Shown here in pieces: positions 16,320-25,687 of a stretch of DNA of 44,610 bases. The notes beneath the pieces are model-generated. The model saw nothing but the letters and a program-made list of their open reading frames with translations, did no database searches and had not been told where the DNA came from. The first letter of the stretch is position 1. Each line of letters opens with the position of its first letter. Origin of the DNA: Cutibacterium sp. (GTDB lineage Bacteria; Actinomycetota; Actinomycetes; Propionibacteriales; Propionibacteriaceae); NCBI RefSeq assembly GCF_030525615.1, contig NZ_JAUNEJ010000003.1, forward strand, positions 1 to 44,610. The letters run 5' to 3'. The translations under genes were made by a program, and so were the position numbers.

Positions 16320-18494
16320 ATGACGAACGTGTCACCTACTTCCCGCCTCCGCCCAGCTGCTTGGCTGCTGGGGTTGCTGATGGTTTTTGCGACCGTCATT
16401 GTGGGATCCTCGCCTGCCCAGGCACGCAGCGAGACCGAATTGGTCAAGGTAGCGATTACTTCTGTCAGCCCGCCGACAGGAGACGCCAAAACTCCCATCA
16501 CCATCAAGGGGACGGTGACAAATACCTCCTCGGTGCCTATGACATGGGTTCAAACGTCTTTCTGGCGCTCCCAGGACCAAATCAACGACACCCGGGAGCT
16601 ATCCGACCTACTGGCGTCCCCCGCTACCGTGCCGGTAGGGATGCGGTGGTACGGCGAACCCAACGAGGCGTCAATTTTCAACATCACCGACCCCGAGGCC
16701 AATCAGACCTTTGAACCAGGTGACAGCGGTTCCTTCACAGTGACTGGAACGCCCGCCCAGATGGGACTGACATCGCCCAACGCCGTTTACGCGATCGGGG
16801 TTCACGTGCAGGCCTCCCCCGAGGATCAGCCCCGTAGGACTGTTGGTCGAGCGCGAGTGCTTACTGTGCTCTCGGATACTCACACCAGCGCCAACCTGGC
16901 CCCCGTTATCGTGCTCTCAGCCCGGCCCACCCGAAGGATCGACGGCACGTTCACTGACGAGACACTTTCCAACGACATCACCCGTCGGCTGAAACCGCTG
17001 GCTGAGGCCGCACACACCCGTAACGCGACAGTTCTCGTCGATCCGAGCCTCATCGATGATGTGAGGGCGATGGCCTCGGGATATCGCGTTGCTGGCAAAG
17101 GCTCGGCCACCGTCAAGGGTAAAGGCCAGCAAGTTGCCAAGGAATGGCTCGACCTCGTTACCCCATTACTGACCGCCGGCCAGGCATATCGTCTGCCGTA
17201 CGGAAACGCCGATGTCATTGGGGCAATTCGTCAGGGCCGCCCTAACGTCTTACTACCGGTAAAACACGCTGTGGACCCGTCAAACCCAGCCGCGAAGCTA
17301 CCGCTGGCAGTCATCGATCCGGCAGCCCAACTCGACACCCCCTCATTCAAGACCCTGGCCAAGGAGCTTTCCCCGGCGCTGGTTCTGACGTGTGCGGCAT
17401 CGGCTCGCGATGGGGTCCACGAAGAGTCAGGAACCAAGGTCCTCGGTCTGGCTGACACTCCCCGAGCTGACGACCATCCGCAGTCCAACAGCGATCCCCA
17501 GAGGCGTGGAATGCTGCTGTCACAGGCCCTCCTCATGACTCACGAGTCGATCCCAACGGCCACCCTCGTCACCACCGTCAACGATGTCCAAGCCACCGCG
17601 CCGGTCGGGTGGCTCCACCTGCAAAACCTCTCCACAGTCCTCAGCAGAGCCAAGTCGGGTCTGCAGCTGCAGGGAACACTCACTGATAGCACGACTTTGA
17701 AGGGTTCTTGGTGGCGAGTTCAGCACGACATTGGGGTCGACACCGACGATTGGTCGAACCTCCTCGGGGACTCACCCAAAACGGCGTCTTTGACCTCGGC
17801 GAAATTTGTCAGCAGATCGTTGTCGGCGTCACTCCAGGATCGTGAGGCATGGGCTGCTGATGTCATGCGCCCAGCGGCAGAAGCCATGGCCGGAAAAGGC
17901 CTGGTCCTGCATTCAGCCCCGCAGTTCGTGATGTCGTCCTCGAGTAACGAGTTTCCCCTGACAGTCACGAACTCGCTCAACGAGACGGTTCATGTCAAGG
18001 TTGTCGTCTCCTCCGAAAACCCGCAACGTATCGACATACCGGACACCCGAGTTGTCGCGATCCAGCCCGGGGAGACACAAACCATCAAGTTCTCTCCAAA
18101 AGCAAGCTCGAACGGTGTCGTCGAGATGCAGGCACACCTGTCCACGCCTTCCGGACGCACCCTGGGGTCGCACGCCAGTTTTGTCGTCAAAGCAACTCAG
18201 ATGGACGATGTCGGCTGGATCATCATCGTGGTATCGGCCCTGGTGCTCATCATCGTCACGGTGCTGCGTATTCGTCAGGTGACTGCAAGTTCCCGACGTC
18301 AGGCCAAAACCAGCGGCGAGTCCCCGGCCGGAGAGGTTCCCACCACCCCTGACCCAACCGCCGATGACATTTTCGACACCACCCCTGCCTCTTCGGCAGG
18401 CGAGAGCTCTGAGTCCACCCCGGACGACGGTTTTGCGCACCGGACGGATAAAGACAACCCCGCCGAGTCACAATCCGGGGCTTCTCAACCCTGA
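16320..18494 (+). CDS. DUF6049-type exported membrane protein
   Basis: A 724-residue protein with an N-terminal signal sequence (AAWLLGLLMVFATVIVGSSPAQA, cleavage likely after the ASPAQA-like site near residue 36), a large extracellular part, and a single C-terminal membrane helix at about residues 631-650 (WIIIVVSALVLIIVTVL), followed by a basic then acidic/Ser-rich cytoplasmic tail. Its position between the CCA-adding enzyme and the MviN-type pseudokinase matches the actinobacterial protein family of Mycobacterium Rv3909 (DUF6049). The function is not established; location suggests a role in cell-wall assembly. The start ATG 16320 has a weak ribosome site; GTG 16329 is an alternative. The gap to the next gene is only 49 bases, so they are probably co-transcribed. 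Confidence 0.85.
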   Translation: MTNVSPTSRLRPAAWLLGLLMVFATVIVGSSPAQARSETELVKVAITSVSPPTGDAKTPITIKGTVTNTSSVPMTWVQTSFWRSQDQINDTRELSDLLASPATVPVGMRWYGEPNEASIFNITDPEANQTFEPGDSGSFTVTGTPAQMGLTSPNAVYAIGVHVQASPEDQPRRTVGRARVLTVLSDTHTSANLAPVIVLSARPTRRIDGTFTDETLSNDITRRLKPLAEAAHTRNATVLVDPSLIDDVRAMASGYRVAGKGSATVKGKGQQVAKEWLDLVTPLLTAGQAYRLPYGNADVIGAIRQGRPNVLLPVKHAVDPSNPAAKLPLAVIDPAAQLDTPSFKTLAKELSPALVLTCAASARDGVHEESGTKVLGLADTPRADDHPQSNSDPQRRGMLLSQALLMTHESIPTATLVTTVNDVQATAPVGWLHLQNLSTVLSRAKSGLQLQGTLTDSTTLKGSWWRVQHDIGVDTDDWSNLLGDSPKTASLTSAKFVSRSLSASLQDREAWAADVMRPAAEAMAGKGLVLHSAPQFVMSSSSNEFPLTVTNSLNETVHVKVVVSSENPQRIDIPDTRVVAIQPGETQTIKFSPKASSNGVVEMQAHLSTPSGRTLGSHASFVVKATQMDDVGWIIIVVSALVLIIVTVLRIRQVTASSRRQAKTSGESPAGEVPTTPDPTADDIFDTTPASSAGESSESTPDDGFAHRTDKDNPAESQSGASQP

Positions 18495-18543
18495 TCGGTA
18501 TCGTTGACGGTGCGCATTCGGATCGATCGGGCAGGAGGTGGCA

Positions 18544-20334
18544 GTGTCTTTCGAGGACCCCACCGATCGCTACGGCGGTCCGTATGACTCGGATATCCCG
18601 GCTGCGGATGACCTCCCTGACCTTCTTCCGGGGACATTTTTGGGTGAGCGTTACCGTCTCGACCAGGAGCTGTCTCATCCCGGCTCTTCCCTGATATGGC
18701 GGGCCTTCGACACTAAGCTGCACCGCCCAGTCTTGATCCACGCCCTGGCTCCGCAAAGCCGTCGCACGCCTGCGGTCTTGGATGCTGCCCGACGCGCCGC
18801 TATGGCCACTGATTCACGCTTTTTGAGAGTCCTTGACGCTGTCGTCGCTGGCCCGGGTGAACCTGCATCCTGGATCGTCAGCGAGTACGCCCCGGGAAAA
18901 TCGGTCCAAGAACTGCTGGAAACCGGGCCTCTCTCTGCTCTGGAAGCGGCATGGATCGCCCACGAAATTGCCGACGCGATGGCACCTTTGCATGCACAAG
19001 GGGTTTTCCACGAGCGCATCCACCCGGGAACGGTGCTCGTCACCTCAACCGGAAATCTCAAGATCAGTGGCTTGCTCGTCGAGGCTGCGCTGCATCCCCA
19101 GCCGGGCGACAATTCTCGTCCCTGGCCTGACCGCGAGGTCGCCGACGTGACAGATATCGGACGGGTTCTTTATGCCTGTCTGGTATCACGCTGGCCGGTC
19201 GGACATGGCCACCGTCCGTCGGCTGAGTCCGCCGCTACGATGTCTTGGGGCCTACCGCCCGCTCCTACTGACTCTCACGGCTGGCTCACCCCACGGGAGG
19301 TGCGTGCCGGGGTCTCTCCAGCCCTCGATGTCCTGTGTGACCAGATCCTCTCCCAAACCCCGCGTTATGACGAAGTGCCATTGCGCACCGCGAATGAAAT
19401 TGCTCGTTCGCTGCGTCGGACCCTCGGTTCAGCTGACGCCGCTGCTGACCTCGAGCGTCGTATCCGGTTCCCGGTGGGGCCGGCTCCCCGCGCAGGAGAG
19501 GAGGCCTGGCAGCCTGAAGAATCCTTCACTCCCCCGTCAGATCAGCTAGAACGAGCAGAGGAGTACGGGCCTGACGACGAGGGGTACTGGTCCCCAGAGG
19601 CGGCTGCTGGAAAGTGGGGCCACCAGGCAGAGCCGGTGCCCTGGACAAGTGATCCCCGCACCACACAGCTCTTCCCCGCTGTCCAGGACGGGCCGGAGAA
19701 GCCCGAGGCCGAACCGGCGTTGGCCAAATCACGCCCGCGCAACCGCCGATGGCCACCGGCACTTATGGCTGCCGTTGGCGTGGTCATGGTCGTGTGCCTC
19801 ATCATCGCCGGAGCGCGTCATTCTGGCGGGAGTACCCCGCAGGCAGCCAGTAAACCGACCGCACTCAAGGTGGCGCGCGCGCAGGAGTTTGATCCCTCGC
19901 GAGACGGCGGCGACGCCAAGGAGAACCATGACGAGGTTCCCTTTGCCATTGACGCAGACCCGTCGACGGCCTGGCATACGCTCGTTTATCACAACTCCGC
20001 CAAGCTAGGGAACCTCAAACCTGGAGTCGGCCTGGTCGTCGATCTGGGACGCGTCACCGAGGTCACGTCAGTGAAAGTGCAGTTGGTCGGATCAGGCACA
20101 GACATTTCTGTGTGGCGACCAACCAACGACGTCTCCTCCGATGACCCCCCCATGACGACAGTCAAGGATTGGACGCAGATTGCGGAGATGTCCGGCGCCG
20201 GATCGACAGTCACGTTGGAACCATCCGGCCAGACAAAATGCCGTCATCTCCTGATCTATTTGACGCAGCTTCCCCCGAAATCCACCGCGCGGTTCCAAGG
20301 TGGGATCGCCAACGTGACAGTTACCGGGTCCTGA
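18544..20334 (+). CDS. MviN-type pseudokinase with membrane helix and extracellular discoidin-like domain
   Basis: The 596-residue protein corresponds to the C-terminal half of mycobacterial MviN (Rv3910). Residues about 30-300 have a Ser/Thr kinase fold but lack catalytic residues: no VAIK-type lysine (the strand reads PVLIHALAP), HRD is replaced by HER-IHPGTV (156-164) and DFG by SGL (175-177). An acidic linker follows, then one membrane helix at about 403-423 (WPPALMAAVGVVMVVCLIIAG) and an extracellular domain with DADPSTAWHT and VGLVVDLGRVTEVTSVKVQL, typical of F5/8-type C (discoidin-like) sandwiches. I choose GTG 18544 because AGGAGG at 18533-18538 lies five bases upstream; the GTG at 18538 overlaps that site. 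In relatives this part is fused to, or preceded by, the MurJ lipid II flippase. Here it directly follows DUF6049 with no MurJ. Confidence 0.88.
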   Translation: MSFEDPTDRYGGPYDSDIPAADDLPDLLPGTFLGERYRLDQELSHPGSSLIWRAFDTKLHRPVLIHALAPQSRRTPAVLDAARRAAMATDSRFLRVLDAVVAGPGEPASWIVSEYAPGKSVQELLETGPLSALEAAWIAHEIADAMAPLHAQGVFHERIHPGTVLVTSTGNLKISGLLVEAALHPQPGDNSRPWPDREVADVTDIGRVLYACLVSRWPVGHGHRPSAESAATMSWGLPPAPTDSHGWLTPREVRAGVSPALDVLCDQILSQTPRYDEVPLRTANEIARSLRRTLGSADAAADLERRIRFPVGPAPRAGEEAWQPEESFTPPSDQLERAEEYGPDDEGYWSPEAAAGKWGHQAEPVPWTSDPRTTQLFPAVQDGPEKPEAEPALAKSRPRNRRWPPALMAAVGVVMVVCLIIAGARHSGGSTPQAASKPTALKVARAQEFDPSRDGGDAKENHDEVPFAIDADPSTAWHTLVYHNSAKLGNLKPGVGLVVDLGRVTEVTSVKVQLVGSGTDISVWRPTNDVSSDDPPMTTVKDWTQIAEMSGAGSTVTLEPSGQTKCRHLLIYLTQLPPKSTARFQGGIANVTVTGS

Positions 20335-20664
20335 CGTCGTTATTTGACACCCCCAGACAGGTACCCGCCTACCGGGCACCCTCCCCCCGGCGACGGTCAA
20401 CGCCGTTTTCAACCTCATCACCGCTGAACAGGTCATCCTCAGTCGCTGGAATCGACCATCTCCGCGACGAAAACTCCCAGCTGGCCGTACCTTCGCGCTC
20501 AGGTTTTCCCGACCCATTCGCCAGCTGACTTTTTTCGTCGTCAGACGTGACAGACCGAGTGATAACAGACCGAGTGAGGAGATGAGGTTCGGGTACCACC
20601 GGCTCATCATGAGAATCCCAGAGCTGACGATTACCAAGCCGCAACGCTACGGCCAAACGCAGTA
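20335..20664. other. Gap after the pseudokinase gene
   Basis: About 330 bases between converging genes with no gene I can support. A minus-strand frame of about 100 codons crosses it and the glpK hairpin but resembles nothing known. There is a 13-base direct repeat, ACAGACCGAGTGA, at 20550-20562 and 20565-20577. The sigM gene usually found here in actinobacteria is absent and could not fit. Confidence 0.5.
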
Positions 20665-20692
20665 GTGCCCCGTACTCGAAAGCACGGGGCAC
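20665..20692 (-). terminator. Hairpin terminator of glpK
   Basis: GTGCCCCGT (20665-20673) pairs with ACGGGGCAC (20684-20692), a perfect 9-bp stem with a 10-base loop, 36 bases beyond the glpK stop. There is no U-tract. Confidence 0.6.
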
Positions 20693-20728
20693 TCAAGGTG
20701 TCATCGCTCCATCAGGACCGACCCAGGA

Positions 20729-22252
20729 TCACTCCTTGACGTCGTCGTCCATCCAGTCGAAGGTCTTGGTGACGGCCTTCTTCCAGTTGCGGAACAGACG
20801 TTCCCGCTCGTCATCGTCCATCTTGGGCTCCCAACGCTTGTCCTCGGCCCAGTTCGCAGTGACGTCCTTCTCACCCTCCCAGTAACCGACAGCGATACCA
20901 GCGGCGTATGCGGCACCTAGAGCCGTGGTCTCAGCGACCACCGGTCGGACCACCGGCACGTTGACCTGATCGGCCTGGAACTGCATGAGGGTTTCGTTGG
21001 CGGTCATGCCGCCGTCGACGCGCAGCTCAGTGAGCGGCACGCCCGAGTCGGCGTTCATGGCCTCGAGGACCTCACGGGTCTGGTACGCAGTCGCCTCGAG
21101 CACGGCGCGGGCGATGTGTCCACGGTTGACGTAACGAGTCAGGCCGACGAGAGCACCACGAGCGTCTGGACGCCAGTACGGGGCAAACAGGCCGGAGAAG
21201 GCCGGCACGAAGTATGCACCGCCGTTGTCTTCGACGGTGTTGGCGAGGGCCTCGATCTGCGGGGCGGTCTCGACCATCTTGAGGTTGTCCCGCAGCCATT
21301 GGACCAAAGACCCAGCAACGGCGATCGAGCCTTCGAGAGCATAAACAGTGGGCTGGTCACCGATCTTGTAACAGACGGTGGTCAGTAGACCGTTCTCGGA
21401 GAAAATAGCCTCCTCGCCGGTGTTCATGAGCATGAAGCAGCCGGTGCCGTAGGTGTTCTTTGCCATGCCCTTCTCGAAGCAGGCTTGACCAAAAGTGGCA
21501 GCCTGCTGATCGCCGAGGATGCCGGAGATCGGGGTATCTATCAGCAGACCGTTCTTCCGACCGTAGCCGTAGACCTCGGAGGAGGACTTAATCTCGGGGA
21601 GCATCGACTTCGGAATGCCCATGACCTCGCACATCGAGTCGTCCCACTCAAGGGTCTTGACGTTCATGAGCATGGTGCGGGAGGCGTTGGTCGGATCGGT
21701 GACGTGAATGCCACCCTCGGTTCCGCCGGTCAAGTTCCACAGCACCCAAGTGTCCATGTTGCCGAAGTACAGGTCCCCAGCCTCAGCCTTTTCACGAGCA
21801 CCCTCGACATTATCGAGGATCCACTTGACCTTCGGTCCGGAGAAGTACGAAGCAAGTCCCAGACCGCAGATCGGCTTGAACCGATCGGGACCTTCGTCGC
21901 CAGCCAGCTCGTCGCAAATCTTCTGGGTACGGGTGTCCTGCCACACAATGGCGTTGTAAACCGGCTCGCCGGTGTTCTTATCCCACACCACTGCAGTCTC
22001 GCGCTGGTTGGTGATACCAACAGCAGCCAGCTGGTGACGGTTGATATTCGCCTTGGTCAACGCGGTGGCGACAACGTCGCGCACGGCCTCCCAGATCTCA
22101 ATCGGATCGTGCTCGACCCACCCGGCACGCGGGAAAATTTGCTCGAATTCCTTCTGTCCTACGGCCACGATCTGGCCTGAGTGATTGAAGACGATGGCAC
22201 GGGTCGAGGTGGTGCCCTCGTCGATAGCGAGCACGAACTTCTCGTCGCTCAT
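20729..22252 (-). CDS. glpK: Glycerol kinase
   Basis: FGGY-family kinase making sn-glycerol 3-phosphate from glycerol and ATP in the cytoplasm. The 507-residue protein is full length. It has the ATP-binding start [15 protein letters not shown] (residues 9-23), the substrate-contact WVEHDP and NQRET segments, the catalytic Asp D248 in [13 protein letters not shown], and the C-terminal FGGY signature around [19 protein letters not shown]. The ATG at 22252 has AAAGG about ten bases upstream. It follows glpF by 80 bases on the same strand and ends at a hairpin. No glpD is present here, so the next step must be encoded elsewhere. Confidence 0.97.
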   Translation of the reverse strand: MSDEKFVLAIDEGTTSTRAIVFNHSGQIVAVGQKEFEQIFPRAGWVEHDPIEIWEAVRDVVATALTKANINRHQLAAVGITNQRETAVVWDKNTGEPVYNAIVWQDTRTQKICDELAGDEGPDRFKPICGLGLASYFSGPKVKWILDNVEGAREKAEAGDLYFGNMDTWVLWNLTGGTEGGIHVTDPTNASRTMLMNVKTLEWDDSMCEVMGIPKSMLPEIKSSSEVYGYGRKNGLLIDTPISGILGDQQAATFGQACFEKGMAKNTYGTGCFMLMNTGEEAIFSENGLLTTVCYKIGDQPTVYALEGSIAVAGSLVQWLRDNLKMVETAPQIEALANTVEDNGGAYFVPAFSGLFAPYWRPDARGALVGLTRYVNRGHIARAVLEATAYQTREVLEAMNADSGVPLTELRVDGGMTANETLMQFQADQVNVPVVRPVVAETTALGAAYAAGIAVGYWEGEKDVTANWAEDKRWEPKMDDDERERLFRNWKKAVTKTFDWMDDDVKE

Positions 22253-22332
22253 AATTGTTGCCTTTCTTGTCTACGTTGACTTATCTGCCAGGTTACGAGG
22301 CATCAGTTCTGGTGGTGCAGCGGGACACCGTT

Positions 22333-23088
22333 TCAGTCCCAGAAGATGATGTAGGTAAGGGCGGCAAGAACAGCACCGATGATCGGGCCGACGATCGGAA
22401 TCCAGGCGTAACCCCAATCGCTGCCGCCCTTGCCCTTGATGGGCAAAACGGCGTGCGCGAGACGAGGAGAGAGGTCACGGGCCGGGTTGATGGCGTATCC
22501 AGTGGGGCCACCGAGGGAAGCGCCAATGGCGACGATGAGCAGCGCAACGGCCAGCGGGCCAATCGCTACTCCCTGGGTGTATCCGGAGATGATGACCCAC
22601 AGCACCAGGACCCAGGTGCCGATAGCCTCAGTAAGGGTGTTCCACCAGGGGTTGCGGATCTCCGGGCCGGTGGCGAAGGTGCCGAGTTTGACCGCCGGGT
22701 CGCATTCCTCGTCGTAGTGCTGTTTGTATGCCAGCCAGCAGAGGACGGCACCGACGAAAGCGCCGAGGAACTGGGCGACGATGTAGATGACGATGTTGCC
22801 AGCGGTGGCGGGGATGCCGGGGGCTAGGTCCTTACCAGCAATAGCGAGACCAATGGTGACGGCCGGGTTCAGGTGTCCACCGGTCTTGTACGCCGCGTAA
22901 ACACCGAACATCACGCCGAAGCCCCATCCCCAGTTGATCTGGAGGGAACCGGGAGCGTTGGCGTGGCCCTTGCTCTTGGGAAGACTGTTGTTGGCGACGA
23001 CGCCACAACCCAACAGAATGAGGATCATGGTGCCCAAGAACTCAGATCCGAAGATCGTCGCGGCGGGCACCGCAGTTTCGAGAAGCAT
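22333..23088 (-). CDS. glpF: Glycerol uptake facilitator (aquaglyceroporin)
   Basis: Six-helix MIP-family channel for glycerol, 251 residues, plasma membrane. Both half-helix motifs are intact: GGHLNPAVTIG (NPA 74-76) and GYAINPARDLSPR (NPA 201-203). The Asp after the second motif (NPARD) is the mark of glycerol-conducting members rather than water-selective ones. The ATG at 23088 has AAGGAGT five bases upstream. First gene of a glpF-glpK pair, divergent from the SorC-type regulator; the shared 186-base region holds two palindromes that are candidate operators. Confidence 0.95.
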   Translation of the reverse strand: MLLETAVPAATIFGSEFLGTMILILLGCGVVANNSLPKSKGHANAPGSLQINWGWGFGVMFGVYAAYKTGGHLNPAVTIGLAIAGKDLAPGIPATAGNIVIYIVAQFLGAFVGAVLCWLAYKQHYDEECDPAVKLGTFATGPEIRNPWWNTLTEAIGTWVLVLWVIISGYTQGVAIGPLAVALLIVAIGASLGGPTGYAINPARDLSPRLAHAVLPIKGKGGSDWGYAWIPIVGPIIGAVLAALTYIIFWD

Positions 23089-23105
23089 GAGTACTCCTTC
23101 GTTGT

Positions 23106-23124
23106 GGTGTCATCCATTGACACC
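23106..23124. promoter_or_regulatory. Candidate operator upstream of glpF
   Basis: GGTGTCA (23106-23112) and TGACACC (23118-23124) form a perfect inverted repeat with a five-base spacer, 18 bases upstream of the glpF start codon. Its size and position fit a repressor or activator site, most simply for the adjacent SorC-type regulator. Binding is inferred. Confidence 0.45.
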
Positions 23125-23231
23125 GTTTTACTCGCCGGTGGCGGTCAATCCCGTAGAATTCAGCAAACGGGGACCGTCGTCCCGACCCTGCGGGGGCTGG
23201 ACATGGCTCAGTCAAACATCAACGGCACCGG

Positions 23232-23245
23232 AGAATCGCGATTCT
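23232..23245. promoter_or_regulatory. 14-base perfect palindrome before the SorC-type regulator gene
   Basis: AGAATCGCGATTCT is a perfect 14-base palindrome located 30 bases before the regulator start and just upstream of its ribosome binding site. It is a candidate autoregulatory site. It differs in sequence from the palindrome near glpF, so one protein may not bind both. Confidence 0.4.
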
Positions 23246-23274
23246 GCACTGATGTGCATGAGAAGGGAGGACGC

Positions 23275-24222
23275 ATGAACGAATTGTCCAATGACGTATG
23301 GACAGCAGCGTCCATGTATTACATGCAGGGCGAGACAATGGATGCCATCGCCAGTCATCTTGGCACATCCCGCTCTACTGTATCCCGTCTTCTCAAACAG
23401 GCTCGCCAATCCGGAGTCGTGCGTATCACCTTGTCAGAGCCGACTGGGTTACGTAATGGACTGGATTCCACCCTGACGAGGATGTTCGGGGTCAACACCA
23501 CGGTTGTGCCAGTGAAATCAGGTACGACTGAAATTCACCGCTTGGACCAAGTCGCCAGAATTGCCGGACAGATGGTTACGGACTTGGTCGACGACAATTC
23601 TGCGGTAGGAGTCGCCTGGGGAACAACACTAGATGCCGTTACCCATTACGTTGTCCCTAAAGACGTCAAGGGAGTTCGTGTGGTCCAAATGAATGGGTCA
23701 GCCAACCCCGCCAGTTCTGGAATTCCTTATGTTGGATCAATTCTTTCTAGAATGGCCGCAGCATTCGGCGGTGACGTCATTCATTTTCCCGTTCCGACAT
23801 TCTTCGATAATGCGGCGACGAAGGCCGCAATGTGGCAGGAGCGCTCCGTCCAGGCAGTACTCAAAGCACAGCGGGAACTCGACCTTGCCATATTCGGCGT
23901 GGGAACCCTCGATAGCCCAGTGCCCTCCCACGTCTATTCCGCCGGTTACATCACCGACGAGGAAAAGGCGACTCTGGTGCGTTCCGGAGTTGTTGGTGAC
24001 GTCAACACCGTCTTCCTCAAAGCTGACGGCGCTTACGACGTCGAGTTCAACAAGAGGGCGACCGGATTGGCGCCATTCCAGTTGCAGCGCATACCGCGTC
24101 GGCTCTGCGTCGTCGCTGGTCGTGCCAAGGCCGTCGGGCTGCTGGCCGCCCTGCGCGCCCGAGTGGCGACTGACCTCGTCGTCGATGACGCGACTGCCCG
24201 CGCGGTTCTCGATCTGATGTGA
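23275..24222 (+). CDS. SorC-family transcriptional regulator
   Basis: DNA-binding regulator with a sugar-phosphate sensing domain. The N-terminus has a helix-turn-helix (YMQGETMDAIASHLGTSRSTVSRLLKQARQSGVVRI). The remainder matches the SorC/DeoR-C sugar-binding fold: VGVAWGTTLDAV, VVQMNGSANP, AIFGVGTLDSP and the terminal VDDATARAVLDL. I start at ATG 23275, preceded by AAGGGAGG at 23263-23270, which gives 315 residues; the frame is open for about 130 codons upstream but that part is antisense to glpF. Divergent orientation implies it controls glpF-glpK, perhaps sensing glycerol 3-phosphate or a related polyol phosphate. This would be a different solution from the usual GlpR repressor or GlpP antiterminator. 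A strong hairpin follows the gene. Confidence 0.92.
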   Translation: MNELSNDVWTAASMYYMQGETMDAIASHLGTSRSTVSRLLKQARQSGVVRITLSEPTGLRNGLDSTLTRMFGVNTTVVPVKSGTTEIHRLDQVARIAGQMVTDLVDDNSAVGVAWGTTLDAVTHYVVPKDVKGVRVVQMNGSANPASSGIPYVGSILSRMAAAFGGDVIHFPVPTFFDNAATKAAMWQERSVQAVLKAQRELDLAIFGVGTLDSPVPSHVYSAGYITDEEKATLVRSGVVGDVNTVFLKADGAYDVEFNKRATGLAPFQLQRIPRRLCVVAGRAKAVGLLAALRARVATDLVVDDATARAVLDLM

Positions 24223-24239
24223 CTTGCGTCTCTACCGCA

Positions 24240-24280
24240 AGAAGAGCTTTCGCAACGGCTGTCGCTGCGAAAGCTCTTCT
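24240..24280. terminator. Bidirectional terminator between SorC regulator and HtrA genes
   Basis: AGAAGAGCTTTCGCA (24240-24254) pairs perfectly with TGCGAAAGCTCTTCT (24266-24280), a 15-bp stem with an 11-base loop, placed exactly between two converging stop codons (24222 and 24287). It likely serves both genes. Confidence 0.8.
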
Positions 24281-24286
24281 GCTGCG

Positions 24287-25687
24287 TCAAGACTTCGCTG
24301 TTCCCAAGGTGACGTCAGCGATGGCCTCCTTGGAACCCCGGATATAGCTGATTTTGACCTTCTGCCCGGGTTTGAACGATCTCACGAGACCAACCAAGGA
24401 CTCGCCAGACACGATATCTGTGTCATCGATCTTGGTCACGACGTCACCACGCTGCAACCCACCCTTGTCGGCTGCTGAATTTTGCGAGACCGTGGCGATT
24501 CCAGCTCCAAGAACTTGAGCACCATCCTTGCTGGTAGTGACGTCACGCACTGAGATACCCAAAAAGGCGTGGGTCGCCTTTCCAGTGTCGATGATCTGAT
24601 CGGCGATCGATTTGGCTAGATTCGACGGGATCGCAAAACCGATTCCGATATTGCCTGACTGCTCGGATTCGCCTGATGAAAGACTGGCGATCGACGAGTT
24701 AATTCCGATGAGTTCACCGTTGGCATTGACCAAAGCACCACCCGAGTTGCCCGGATTGATAGCTGCGCTGGTCTGGATGGCATTCGTGACGACCACACCT
24801 GACGACGAGTCCCGAGCCCCCAGCAAATCCTGCGAGTTACTGCGATTCGTGGTAGCGACCGGACGATTGAGGGCACTGATGATTCCGGTCGTCACCGACC
24901 CCGACAACCCGAGTGGATTGCCCACAGCCATCACCGGAGACCCGACGGTTAACTTGTTGGAGTCAGCAAAACTGATCGGCTTCAGGGACTTTGGCGGGTT
25001 CGCTACCCGGATAACGGCAAGGTCTGTTGATGGGTCCGTGCCGACCACCTTGGCTTCATAGGTCTTGTTACCCATGGAAACCGTCAGCTGGCCTCCGTTG
25101 ACAGCGTCAGCGACGACGTGGTTGTTCGTCACGATGTTGCCATTCGCGTCGACGACGACTCCGGACCCCTCACCGCCGCCATTACCCGTACTCACCGTGA
25201 TGGCGACCACCGAATCCGACACTGCCGATGCCGTCACCGTCCAGTCTGGGGCTGACGACTCGCCTTGAACCACCTTGGTGACGCTGTTGGGGGAGGCAGA
25301 GTTCGAGGTCACCGCCGGGGTGTCGTTTTTTACCAGGGCGCGATCAGCGAGACTCCCCGAAACGCCGCCGACAGCTGCTGCCAGTACGGCGATAAGGACA
25401 ACAGTCCCGGCACGGACGCCTTTACGGCCCGCTTGTGACGGGTCCTGCGGCGAGTCGGGGATTTTGTCACCACGACTCGGATTCGGTTGGCCGGGGGCCT
25501 CCCACGAAGGGGGTTCGATAGTTCGTGAATCTCCCGAACCGGACCAGGAATCGTCACTGTGCGACCAATACGACTCTTGTGCCCAGTCCTGACGCCCATT
25601 GTCAGAGGGCGAGGGGTATCCGCCGCTGGAATTTGACACGAAATTGGGGTCACGAGGCTCCCGGGGACTATTCGTCGACTCACTCAT
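24287..25687 (-). CDS. Membrane-anchored HtrA/DegP-like serine protease
   Basis: S1C-family trypsin-like protease for protein quality control at the cell surface. The 466-residue product has a disordered, Ser/Pro-rich cytoplasmic N-terminus (1-88), one membrane helix (about 94-112), and an extracellular protease domain with the catalytic triad H190 (TNNHVV), D222 (TDLAVIRV) and S315 (NPGNSGGALV). A single PDZ domain follows (about 375-460, starting FLGISVRDV and including GLQRGDVVTKIDD). This is the usual actinobacterial HtrA/PepD layout. The ATG at 25687 has GGAA at a short spacing. It sits between the glycerol region and trxB and is divergent from trxB, with about 360 bases between. Confidence 0.94.
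   Translation of the reverse strand: MSESTNSPREPRDPNFVSNSSGGYPSPSDNGRQDWAQESYWSHSDDSWSGSGDSRTIEPPSWEAPGQPNPSRGDKIPDSPQDPSQAGRKGVRAGTVVLIAVLAAAVGGVSGSLADRALVKNDTPAVTSNSASPNSVTKVVQGESSAPDWTVTASAVSDSVVAITVSTGNGGGEGSGVVVDANGNIVTNNHVVADAVNGGQLTVSMGNKTYEAKVVGTDPSTDLAVIRVANPPKSLKPISFADSNKLTVGSPVMAVGNPLGLSGSVTTGIISALNRPVATTNRSNSQDLLGARDSSSGVVVTNAIQTSAAINPGNSGGALVNANGELIGINSSIASLSSGESEQSGNIGIGFAIPSNLAKSIADQIIDTGKATHAFLGISVRDVTTSKDGAQVLGAGIATVSQNSAADKGGLQRGDVVTKIDDTDIVSGESLVGLVRSFKPGQKVKISYIRGSKEAIADVTLGTAKS

Noticed and set aside
18544..20334. Active Ser/Thr protein kinase
   Set aside because: The catalytic lysine, HRD aspartate and DFG motif are all missing, so it is called a pseudokinase.
20369..20692. 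Minus-strand frame of 107 codons between the pseudokinase and glpK genes
   Set aside because: It runs through the glpK terminator hairpin and resembles no protein; a sigM remnant was considered but no sigma-factor motifs are visible.
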